Assembly: GCA_905250885.1 (NCBI GenBank)
Contig: CAJNOQ010000087.1
Span: 1 to 64,000, forward strand
Length of the DNA: 64,000 nt
Source: Didymodactylos carnosus
Taxonomy: Eukaryota; Rotifera; Eurotatoria; Philodinida; Philodinidae
Direction: 5' to 3'
How positions within the stretch are numbered: the first letter of the stretch is position 1; each line of letters begins with the position of its first letter. A program made the position numbers and the translations under genes. Under the pieces are notes generated by a model. The model saw nothing but the letters and a program-made list of their open reading frames with translations, was not told where the DNA came from and did not search any database. Shown here piece after piece: positions 49,656 to 61,326 of this stretch.

Positions 49656-52600
49656 TTAAACGTCATCTTCGCCTGTATTCATATCATAATTAACAGATAG
49701 TAATGTATCTGTTCTTGGTCTTGTTTTTGGGCCTTGAGCTATTTTTTCGACGGTATCTAATCTTGTACCTAATGTATTGCTATTAGCCGTGTATTCACCT
49801 ATTAATCGAGCTAAACGAGTTTCTAAATTGTCAATATTTATTTCTAACTGGCTAATTTTATCCGGTAGTTGTAGTTCTTCTTGTTTGGCTTGTTGTGCTG
49901 CATCTTCATCCAATAAATTATCTTTTCTCAACAAAGCTTTACCTTGTTCAAGTAATGTGTCACGAGCTGATGGATATTCAGCCAATACTTCCCATAAATC
50001 TAAAAGAACAGAAAAAGATTTGAGCTCTTGCCAAAATACTGCTAACGATGACTACCTTGTTTTGTTAGTGAAAATAAATCTGAATATCCCACACTTCTAA
50101 TATTCGCTGTTCGTCTATTTCCATTTTTACTACCTAAACACATACGAACACAACAAAATAGTTTTTAATTATCTTGAACTATATGATTCTACTTACCGGG
50201 TATATTTAGAATAGCTATTTCACCAAATACACTTCCTTCATTTAATGTGACAAACACGGTTTTACCATCATCGGAAACAACGCCTAGACGACCGCGTTTT
50301 ATAATATACATTTCTTTACCAATATCACCTGAACAGAACCAATTTATTAAGAAAAATAACAAAATTAAAATATCAGAGCTTATACCTTTTTTGCATACAT
50401 AATCATCAGGACTGTATATCTGAAGTTTCAATCGTGTCACCAATTCAACCAATAAGCCAGGTTCTGCATTAGCAAAAATTGGCACACGTTTCAATGTTGC
50501 TAAATGGACATAAATTGCTATTTCAACACGAAGTTTTTGTGGAAGACTTTCAAGTACATAATCTTCATTGGACACTTGTTTTTGTGACCATAGATAGTCA
50601 AACCACGTAATAACACGTTTTTCGAGATCCTTTCCAACTTTTCGAAATTCCATATATTGCTTAACTTGATCAACTTTTTGTCTAAAATCTGCTCTTACTG
50701 CATTCATACTAGCAATTATACTACCAACATTCCCGACGACTATAAAATAGACAAGGAAACTATTAGTGCCATGGTTAGTGGACTTCGAGGTGTGATGCGG
50801 GTACACAGCGGGAGATTTTACCTTCTTAGACAGAAATATTCGTCTTTATTAGCAGTAGCAGTAATTTCTGTCTTAATATTGCCAATTACCATTCAGACTA
50901 TGCCAGAGACGGGCGAGTCATCACTTTTTCGAGTCCGAGTCAGTAGCCTTCGGGTCGAGGTCTGAGTCCGACTCTCATCAAAAATTGACTCGAGTCAATC
51001 TACTTAGAATAACCTTACATCTCTCGTAATATATAACAAATATAATAAACACCGTCATAACAATCCCAAGTTGCACATGACTGGCTCGAAAGTGACTCGA
51101 GTCAGTTTATCAAGTTTATCGAGTCTTCACCTCAAGTCCAAGTCCGAGTCCGAAGCATAGACACTTTTCTTTGAAAGCTTCTCGTCTCCCGATCACGCGA
51201 AAAGAACAATTCCTTTCTGCTGATAATAGATACTATAGATAGATGAACATTCTGGCACCGTTTGAGCCAAATCACTGCACTGAACACTTTTGTCCGAAAC
51301 AGTTTTGTGATTTAGTAAAAAAAAGTGAAATATTCCTACTCCACCTTTATTCTAGATATCAGTCCCTATTGTGGAAGAATGTTCATCAAATCATGAGTTT
51401 ATTCTCACTTACTTGTTGCAAATATTAAAACGCCGACAAGAAAATCGGCTGTTACAAATAGTATTTCAATATCGGTCTCGGGCGATGGTACTTCACCGAT
51501 ATTTGTTAGAACAAGTGTTGACCAGAAGAAACAGTATAAATATTGTGTTTGTAATGTTGAACCTGTTGTTGTTGTCATATTGTACACCCATCCATCTGAC
51601 GAATAACCAATCCATCGACTCATAATAAAATAGAAACAAGCATTCCAATGTATAATAATAAGAATAATAATCAATAACGAAACAAGCCGAAATATATTTG
51701 GATGATTTGTTTGTGTTTCAACTTTATCCGAAAATTCAAATACACGATACATACGAAATAAACGGTTTGCTCTCAAAAATGGTATCAAATGTAAACTAGG
51801 TACAAAATAAAATAAATCAGTTGGTATTAACGATATAACATCGAGAATAAACGAACGACTTTTAACATAATGTAAACGGAGCTTTTTCAAATCACGAACT
51901 AGTAAGCCTTGTTCTAAATAACCTATAGCAACAAATGTAAAACAACAATTTAGGTAGGTATTTTACAAGTTGATCCATAATCTGTTTTCTCTATTTACCT
52001 TTTCTTGTTTGTACAACAATATCAAAAATATAACATATATCGCATAAATAATCAAATATTAGCCACAATACTAACAGTTTATTTTGTAATAATAAAAATG
52101 CAGTTCTACCGATAAGTAAAATGAAATTATAAATAACAGCTAATGAAATAACGGCCGACCAATAATAATAAAAGTTTTTCGATGGATCGACAATCCAAAT
52201 TTTGCTGAAATAGGAAAAGATAAGGTATATTATATATTATTAATTATTATGTAAAATGTGTGCCAGAAACAAACCTATTTTGATCTTTAAGTAATGTATC
52301 ATGAGCAGGGGGAGCAATTTTTTCTACAGAAGAATCGCTTTGTGGTGGATTAATTTGTTGTTCACGTCGTCTCATCCATTTACGGAAACGCTGAATTTAA
52401 AAAAATATCAAATCAAATCCTTTTTATATAAATTTACTAATTATTTAAACTAAAAAGGATGAAGAGTTAATCAAAGGCTGGGTTTGATTTCTGCAAAATG
52501 GTAATGATGTTAATCTTCTAGAAAATTGGCTTGAAAGTGGAATCGAAGCGATAAACTGTATATTATACTATTGTTCGAATGCCAGAACCTTTAAAATCTT

Positions 52601-53037
52601 GTTCAAAAAATCACACAAACTAGAAAAATTTGATATTACAGAAAGGCAACAATGAACCTAAAAGAATCGTAAGAATGAATACGATAAGTCAGACAGTTAT
52701 ACGGATGACACAGATAACATGCATAACAGATAGTCAAATTCGGACAGTATATCATACAACTTGTTACATTATTATACTTACGCCAACAAAGCGTAGTCTA
52801 CAATGGAATTTAAAATGTGCGACTTATCTCTTATCCTTTCTAATGTAAAAAAATATATTTAACGGGATTTTTATATACCCTTGAATTTCGTACTACATTT
52901 ATCAAGGAATTTAATTTGTCTTTGACATGGGATTTTTGCAGCGGTGTGTCAACAATTGTTAATATTCCATTTTTATTTATGGACGGAGCGCCATTCGTTG
53001 TGTTCAATGGTTTTCGTTGTTCTTCTATAGTAGACAT
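49656..53037 (-). CDS. Cyclic-nucleotide-gated cation channel, alpha-type subunit
   Basis: Eight exons (53037-52879, 52390-52275, 52204-51999, 51922-51413, 50739-50386, 50328-50197, 50133-50056, 49999-49656) sum to 1899 nt, 632 residues, all in phase. Order of parts: cytosolic N-terminus; S1 after [21 protein letters not shown]2-S3 ([19 protein letters not shown]); S4 with spaced arginines ([16 protein letters not shown]); S5; pore with filter [15 protein letters not shown]6 running across an intron into [21 protein letters not shown]-linker [20 protein letters not shown]; cyclic-nucleotide-binding domain with [14 protein letters not shown] and the ligand-contacting Arg-Thr in [18 protein letters not shown]; and a C-terminal coiled coil ([20 protein letters not shown]) like the trimerising leucine zipper of CNGA subunits. 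CNG channels conduct cations in sensory cells when cGMP or cAMP binds. The filter has TNIGE where vertebrate alpha subunits read TTIGE. The 673-bp intron in S6 carries a repeat element. Confidence 0.93.
50909..51160. mobile_element. GAGTC/GACTC-iterated element, copy B, in CNG intron
   Basis: 50999-51160 matches 33208-33356. The left end reads AGAGACGGGCGAGTC, similar to the reversed right end of copy A. GAGTC and GACTC units recur throughout. It is contained in the intron 50740-51412, which interrupts the S6 segment of the channel, so it is removed by splicing. Confidence 0.75.
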
Positions 53038-53879
53038 CTTTCAATTCATTTAATAATTTAATTAAACCTAAACATAGAAACAATATGAATGAATAATTCA
53101 ACCCATCAAAATCATAAGGTGAAAATCGATTTAATGCTTCAAAACGTTTGGTCGCGTTGACTATAATTAGTGAAGATTAATGTCTGTACCGTGGAAACAC
53201 TCGAACAATTGAAGTGGACTTACGCTCATAACAACAACGGTAAAATAAAGATAGGTTCGCTGTTGTTGGATCCGTTCTTCCATATCATATTTTGAAAAAG
53301 GAACATATGGATGAATATGTCTATTTCTTTTCTTTTAGTAATAGGCGTTTTGATATAACTCGCAATTTAATATTTGTATACAAATTGGTTATAGATCATT
53401 GACAGAAAACATTTAAAACAATTTTAGAAAAAAATTCTTGTTTTACAAACATTTTCTTTCCCTATTGAAATTTCTTGTATCCAAGATCTTAGGTTTAGAG
53501 ATGTCACAAGATCTTGAAAAAACACAGCAAGAAATCAAGATCTTAACCAACATTTCTTGAAAACAGAAATTTCAAAAACCGAGTCAAAATGTTCCAGAGT
53601 ATTGTGATAAAATTTCTTTACATTTTCTTTCTTATATCATTAGACATCTTATTATAGGTGGTCATAGGGTCATCCTTGAACAGCTATGCTCAAGAAAGAA
53701 AATTATTTTGAGCATGAAAATCTTTGCAGTTATATGTAAGCAAGCGTGTGAAACAAAACGGTGATTCAAGAATTACCAAAATCTTGATACACTGAAGACA
53801 TTTCCAGAAGTCAATCTCTTAGTCACAAGAAGTTTTACTAGGATTAACAAACAGAGAGAGAAAGGAATAACAATAGTAA

Positions 53880-53938
53880 ATGCGTTTATAGCAACAAAAG
53901 GACGAAATCATTTCGTCCTTTTGTTGCTATAAACGCAT
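53880..53938. repeat. Perfect 29-bp inverted repeat with 1-nt centre
   Basis: 53880-53908 (ATGCGTTTATAGCAACAAAA...) and 53910-53938 are exact reverse complements around a single C at 53909. This can extrude as a cruciform. The arms are not AT-only simple sequence. Confidence 0.95.
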
Positions 53939-54155
53939 CCGTCATCTGTCCTCTGTCAATTGACGGAATTTTGACAGAGTCAAATAGTTCTGTGTTTTTA
54001 TTTGAAGTTAAAAAATTTCATTTAATGTTGCTCAAAATGATTAATTAAAGTTAATTACATTTCGATCACAAGTTCGAATACACAATTTTCAAGAGAGATT
54101 TTAAACATGTAACACTATTTTTTTCTGAACGTGTTGTAGCTTTTGGTCGAGTTGA

Positions 54156-54893
54156 CCACTTTTGTTTTCTGTTTTTTAGACACTAAAAATCGTTTAAAAT
54201 CCGATTTTGAGTTCATTCGATAGAGAATCCATTGCTCTATGAAACTGTTGACTTTGTTTTCTCAAATAGTTTTTTCTTGTCAGTGCAAAATTTAAAGGAT
54301 TAACACCTCTCAACCATCAACTGCGACGGTCAGAAAATGAAAAAATGATGAAATTTTTTAAATAATGCTTCCGTTGGAATTTCAAATATACCACGAAGTT
54401 CTCCGTAAAATTCTGCATCTTTTGATGTATGTTTCAGAAATTATATGTTTGCGGACGAATTCATATATTGCAGAATTTATATGTATTTTCAGAAGAAATA
54501 TTTGTGAGAAAAATCTTTAAAGTAAAAAAATGTGAAAACACACAAAAAATCCTTTTCTGACAGATCTATGCCATTGTTGTTTTTTCGATCGAAACAACCT
54601 AAACGTTTTCACTGTTCAGCACAAAATTTTCTGTCTGTTGATGTTAAGTACGTTACTTTTAGCATTGGACTTGATAAGCAGAGGCTTACACAAATCCATA
54701 AATGTCTACAGAAAACAGGAGATCGCAGTTGGACGATTGAGTAGGTGTTAATCTTTAAATTTTGTGCCGACAAGAAAAATTGATTTGAAAAACAAAGTCC
54801 ACAGTTTTGTAGAGCAATGAATTCTCTATCAGATGAGCTCAAAATCGGGTTTTAATACGATTTTTAGTGCCTTAAAATAGGAAACAAAAGTGG
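54156..54893. mobile_element. About 740-bp element with about 150-bp imperfect TIRs
   Basis: 54156-54308 and 54743-54893 pair as inverted repeats (outer CCACTTTTGTTT; inner AAATTTAAAG, ATTAACACCT). Pairing resumes inside with CAACTGCGA, suggesting arms near 180 bp. Mismatches and indels show it is older than the MULE-like element. The central 430 bp has no recognisable protein; open frames there read through TIR sequence. Class unknown. Confidence 0.75.
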
Positions 54894-57800
54894 CAGGTTT
54901 ATGTTCTATTCAATAGAATAAATCGGATTTTATTTCATCATTTAATAAAGAATAGTAAAGCACATTTTCTATTCTTCGACAAGTCATTGTCAGAACAATG
55001 GCTTTTCAACATCAACACCAATCTATATAGATGTTTTCAACAAGAATGAGAATTTTGAAAACGTATAAAACGTCTTTTAACTATTCAAGTTCATGAGTTT
55101 GCCACTTACAGTAAAACTGTTGTATTTTACTATTTATTTCTAAAATTATAATGCAAATGGTATATTCCAGATTGATCGACACACGCTTAAAAACTATTAG
55201 TATTTTTTTTTGTTCGAATTACTAACCTGGATTCTATCTGTCTTTTCTCGTTTCTCATCGATTAACAAAATATGTCTTTAGTAAAATTGGTTTAAAAAAA
55301 CACAGTGAAAGAAGTTGATGAGTCAGAGAATCCTATCTCTCTTTATATTAACTATAGGGTATTATTTGACATGGAAACGTTAACAAGAAGTAATGTTGAG
55401 AAAAATAGAAAAAAAAGTATACTTTTTTCAAACGGAGATAATTCATGTGACAATCTATTCTTTTGTTTTCCTTTCTTAAACTGCAGATATTTTATCTAAA
55501 TTTTTCTGTATCTTATTACCGACACATTTTATTCGTGATTGAGCTGCTCACGTAATTTATCTTCACAGAAGTTAGTTTTTATTATATTCCAACAAACAGG
55601 AACGTTATACATTACCTTTTTCTTAATCAAATTGAAGTCAAAACCAGTTGACACAATTTTATTACTAGTAGTATATACAAAGTTTAAATAGAAGAATAAC
55701 AAAAGAAAAATATTTCCTACACATCCACAAAGCTTCGCGGAAGGGTGTAATTATGAGCTGAAGATTAGAGAGCATAAAACAGAATTTCTGTCCTTAGTAG
55801 TATGAAATCCATAAAAAGGTAAGCTATCCGCGGTAGAATAAGAAAACAATAGCAACAATTTTTTCAATTATTCAGAGATGTGCATCCTCCCGCTATTGGC
55901 GATTCTGATTATGCATTATATTTCAAATTTAATAAATATCTCTAAAATTAAGAGTACTGCACCTTTTGAAATGACGTTTTCTTTCTACATTTATCATAAA
56001 TTCTCATCGGTCTTTTGTTGCTCATCACTGTCAGAGCGTTACAAAATGTTTCTAAATTTTGCTTTGTTTATGAAGCCTATAGTCGACTTTTTGGCCACTT
56101 TTGGGATCACTAAACGTGTTCAAAAATTACAACAAGAATAAATATGTTTTGATTGTGTTTCTTCTCCCAAAAGAAATGAAAAACAGAAATAAACGTGTTT
56201 TAAATCAATAAGCGGAAAAAAAAGACAAAGACTAATCAGCGTATTTATTTCCGTTTTTATATTTCAAAGCAGCAAAAAATGAGTTTTTACAAAAAGAAAC
56301 AGATACAAAGAAATTTTGAAAGACGTGAATATTATCAAACGGGATTCAACACGAAGAGGGAAGAAATTGTGTTAGTGGTTTCTTCATTCTACAATATAAA
56401 ACGCGTTTAAATGCATTTTTTTTAAAAAGTTTTTGCACGAATCTGTCAACAGGGACAAGAATAACGACATGAAAATAAGCATTTTTTCCCGTTTGTGGTT
56501 CTGAAACGCGATTTGATTTGAAAAACGGAAGAAAACGTAGTTAGAAAATACTTTTGCATTTTATTCTTTATACGGTGCACACCACGATTTAAGATGTGCA
56601 CTTTGAGCGATCCACATATGAAACAAAAAAGAATATGTCCTTTCATTTCCTCCGTTCTTCTTATCGATCTGTAGAACGCGTTTGTTTCTATTTCTCGAAA
56701 GCGTTATTAATCGGTTTATGATGACTTATCGAACATTTTTTTCTTTCTCCCACTGCCACCCACTCCCATAATAGATAGTGCCACTGCCACAACTGGATTT
56801 GCTCTATCATGGAGCGGTTTCCGATTTTTGCTAGAGCGCATTTTTATGGAAACATTGAGTCTGAAATAAGTGAAATAGTGCATGTTATATAAATATGAAT
56901 CTTACATTTAAATTTTTTGCACTAAACTTTTTAAAGTCAGTTAACGTTCAGATAAATTTTCAAAGAATTTTTTAGTACTGAATAGGCGAGACTTTGTTCT
57001 TTTAGATGGTATAATGCGCATTTTTGTGTCAGCTTTCCTAACCTTCTACAAAAACTCCTTTTAATCCCTATATATTCGAAGCTTTCGTTGTTCCACTTTA
57101 TTTAAACACATACGAATCGAAAAGGTTTATTTCTAAGACTGAAGAAAGACTATGTATTACTTTTAGGTCTCAAGTACGAGAAATCATCCATCTCTTTTGT
57201 TGTGCATAAACTACTAGTATATGGAGAAATAGTTTTGTGAAAATATCCTAAGAAATTTTTTATTTTCTTCTTGATCTGTTAAAATATCGACATCAGCTAT
57301 CCATCCCAAAGTGCAGGTTGCCATTTTTCGAATAACTCAAAAACAATAAAAGACAGAGACATGCGGTTTTCAGCAATCGAAAGACGACGGTTTAAGCCAT
57401 GTTGTCACGTAGCAAAATCATCTTTTGAGAATATTTGGAAGATCAGTTTTCTAGAGGATCTTTGGAAAACCAGCTCGGCTTTCTAAAAACAGACATAGTC
57501 ATCTAGCATTTTTTTTCTTGTAGATAAATAATTCGAAATGTCCGCTACAAAATGAGATCTAAGCAAAAGTTTAGTTTTGCTTGGGTCGGGCTCTACGAAC
57601 CTTTTTCCCCAAGCCTTAGAACCTCTCTGTCGTTAGATTTAGACTGTTAGAAATACATGAAAAAATAGGTTGTCGACTATGCTAGATCTCGTGGCAATGT
57701 CAGTTTTTCAAAAAGTTTCAAAAACCTAGCGGAAACTTATATTAGATGAAATATCCCATTTTTGTCTATTTTGGAGTAAAATCGAAAAATTCATAGCCCA

Positions 57801-59319
57801 GTAATAAATCTAAATTATGTCAGAATATCAAGATGTACTCTGTTGTACCTGCTCAATACTATGCAGTTCTATAAAAGCTTTAAAAATCAACAGAAAATAC
57901 TTCGGTTTGGAAAGATTTTCTAAAAGTCTTATTTCAAGTCAGATTTTTTGAGACTGAGCAATAAATTGAGAGAGATTATGCGGAGAGAATATGAGTGTAC
58001 AGACCATTCTTTTATTTACTGTAGTTGCACTTAGTAATTCTCTCTCTTTCAGTAGCATTAGTTGTGAATCAATTAAATTCTCGATCATGTTGGACGATCT
58101 GAACACGGTCTTTGCGAACTTTGTCGAAACTTTAATTAAGTCGTGGCAATAATATACAAAGTTTCTTCCAAACACAAGCAATGGTGCAGTAGAAAATATC
58201 ATTTTTTCGACAGACAAGAATGAGAAAAAGCAATATGCGATGTAAATGAAAAACTAAATCTTAATGTCCACTGAGAGTAAATTAATTGGGAGTCAGTAAC
58301 AGACATCGTTTACGCTATTAGCGCATTAGTGTCTTTAGTGCGCTTTTATCCAATCGTGCTTCGTCATGATTTTTACTGATCTTTGATTCTGCATCACTAC
58401 CACTAGTGAGTCACCGGGCTAATTCGCTACGCAGAAAAGCATGATATGAATAGTCAATACAAGGTAGACTGGGCATGAAATCTATAGATATATAAAATGA
58501 TATGAACGATGTAAAACTTACATTGATGTTAGACATCTAGACGTTCCGTTACACCTAGTGTACTTTACTCTACGTTAAAGAAATTAGTTTTGACTGTTTT
58601 AAATAAATTATAGCGAATATGTGATACTTATTTAATCAATTACGGACGACATCTATTTCGATATTTTTTCTACATTTCTTTTGTAATGGAATTCGATGAA
58701 TTAAATTAGACCAAGATAAAACAAACTAAAGTTTCCCTTCTCTTTTCTAGTTGATTTATTCTCGTACTTTTCAAGAAAAGTTCTTCAGACCGACTCCTGG
58801 TGGCACAGTTTCTATAAATTCAAGTTGGCTACTTTTGTATGGCTCAAGCAATTCACGGTAACTTATCTAGATCCTTTCTTGTATATCTTTTATATTAGGT
58901 AAACTGAAGCGACCTGGTATTAAAAAGCGTAAATAAACAGGTAGTTAAGGTATGCTTTGTAGAGTGATCAGATTTGTGCAAAAAAATTATTTGTGGCTGG
59001 AAGTCGTTTCATCAATATGATTAAGATCATGAACTTATAAAGACTTAAGTTAATCTTTAGTTTGTTTTAGTCGTTTTTCAGTACTGACTACTAAGAGTAT
59101 TGATGGAGAGTCATCACCAAATCAGAAGTTAAACATTCAACTAAACTAAGAATTTAATGACAAAACAAAACTACACTTTTGAACGTTGACTGTAGTGTTA
59201 TATGACATGACTGTAAACTTAGATACACTTAATGACTGATATGATACACAATCATGTTTTGTTCTCACTAGCTTATTCTAATCACTGCATGTCCGCCAGA
59301 GGAATGATGTCTTATGCCA

Positions 59320-59745
59320 CTCAAAAAAAAATATCAAGAGGAGTATCATGGAGCACTCTTTCTGGAAAAAAAAGAAAGGAGCACTCGTTTTGGGAAAAAG
59401 AGTGCTCCAACTCAAAAGGAGTACTCCAAAAGCTACAACGGAGTATCTACAAAAAATGAGTACTCCTGAGTACTGCTTTTTTTGAAGTGCTCCGTAGTAC
59501 CTCAGCTACACTTTATAAAAAGGAGTACTCCGAAGCACTCCAAAAAAGAAGTACTCATGAGTACTTCGAATAAGACTTATAGAATTATCACTTATTAGGC
59601 GTACTCATGAGTACTTCTTTTTAGGAGTGCTTCGAAGCACTCCTTTTTATAAAGTGCAGCTGAGGTACTGCGGAGCACTTCAAAAAAAGCAGCACTCAGG
59701 AGTACTCATTTTTTGTGGATACTCCGTTGCAGGTTTTGGAGTACT
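59320..59745. repeat. GAGTACTC palindromic element
   Basis: 59420-59745 is one 326-bp near-perfect palindrome centred at 59582/59583: the left arm GTACTCCAAAAGCTACAACG and onward pairs with the right arm along its whole length, with scattered single mismatches. Both arms iterate GAGTACTC, GAGTGCTC, GGAGCACTTC and related units, themselves palindromic. 59320-59419 adds further GGAGCACTC and GAGTGCTCC units on the left only. Confidence 0.9.
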
Positions 59746-59969
59746 GAAATCAATGATGACAAAGTAATATAATTTGAAAAATATCGCACGATGAAAAGAT
59801 CTTTGATTACAAGCCGACAAGTATATATTATTGTTCGGATTTTGTTTATGACAATCAAATCTCCGTGAGATAACTCTAATAGCTAGCCTTTGGACATACT
59901 CAATTAATTTTTAGATGCGCGATAAGTCTACAAACTGCATAGTCAGCTACTGATAACACAACCTATAAC

Positions 59970-60490
59970 GGTAAATATCGGGACATGTTGGTCGATATAT
60001 CGCGAGGAGTTACCGACTTTTTAGCATTTGAGACGACAGGTCGCGACATATTAATTCAAATCTGCTATGAGTGTCTTTTTTCCTAGTTTTTGTTGTATGT
60101 TGCAGCTTAGTCGTGTTGCCAACTGAAGTCAAAGTTCTAACTTCGATCAGTCTGCTTAGAACTTTACCTAGCTCTCCATTGCATAAGTTAATTTCCAGGA
60201 AAACCAGACATGGCCCCACTCGTGAAAAAGTAGTCGGACAGAGTATCAATTTTTCGTCGAGATCTGCGCTTAGTATATGTTTGATTCACTGTAACACAAA
60301 ATGGTGAATGTATGGAAGCCTATTAGTGGTCAACTCGAGCGACTTTTTAAAAAAGATCAGAATCGACGACAAATCACGACATTATAAAAAATCGACGACT
60401 TTCAAGAAAACCTCGACATGCTGTCGATTCTTAAGCGTATCGCGGCATGTCATCAAAATTCAAGCGACTTCCTTCACACTGGAAGTTCTC
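59970..60490. repeat. GTCGA/CGACT-rich patch, possible element remnant
   Basis: CGAC, GTCG and TCGACG units recur in both orientations (59988-60055, and densely at 60325-60470, for example AATCGACGACAAATCACGAC). Ends were not resolved. It resembles the other motif-iterated elements of the window. Low certainty. Confidence 0.35.
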
Positions 60491-61326
60491 TAAATCCGGT
60501 CACAGATAAAATTAGTAGCCTAAAATTAGCCCTAAAAATCATATGATACATCCGAGGTATTGTAGGTGTTTTAACTACTGTTTCAGTATGATTTATCTAA
60601 TGGAGATTTGATGACAATTTCATGCCAAGTAATTTGATATTGTCCTCTCGCTTCGTGACTATGTTATTGACGTTGAGAACACAACCATCGTAGTAATTAT
60701 TAAAAAATAAAAATCCAATTCGCTCACATTTTTTACACTCATTTCCATTCCATTTTACCAACACACGTATCAATTGTTTCTTAATCTAAGGGTGTTTCGG
60801 TGTAGTCTGCAATTTTAACGATCATAAATACATCATCGCAGTTGATAAGTGAAAACTGATGCTCTCCATAGTTTTATTAAGTCAGTTCTGTAAAACGATA
60901 GACTAAAATGAAGTACCTATTGATTAGTCTGTGGTTAAATCCATGATGGTAAGAATATTGATGAAACGCGCTCCATGCCCATAAAAATCTTGCATTGGAT
61001 GAAAACATGAAGATGACTGTCGTCCGCACACTGAGAACATAATAGTTAGAACAGTATAGTTCTTCACGTAGCACAATTGACTAAAGTCTTTGAGTTTTAC
61101 TCTGTACTCATGCCGTATTTACTAGAGTCATCGAAAGAGAATAATTGCACAAGCAATGAATAACGCAGTAAAGAAAAGTTTGTTCTGTTTTTTCGTTAAA
61201 AAGATGCCAACTGTAGAAGAAGGAAGCTGATAGATACCATAGCTTTTTTGCAAATTACAAATTGGACAGATGTTTTATTTTCAGAGTTTGGAAAACGACT
61301 AGATGAGGTGAATTCATGAACTCGTT

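Larger units (their letters stand above)
53038..61326. other. 8.3-kb non-coding region rich in inverted repeats
   Basis: No coding exon is supported. Listed elements are at 53880-53938, 54156-54893, 59320-59745 and 59970-60490. In addition, TAGAGATGTCACAAGATCTTG at 53495 starts a patch that iterates AAGATCTTG and TTTCTTG. The open frame at 55878-56141 has no known relatives. The part near 61100-61326 should contain the promoter of the PLC gene. Confidence 0.5.
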
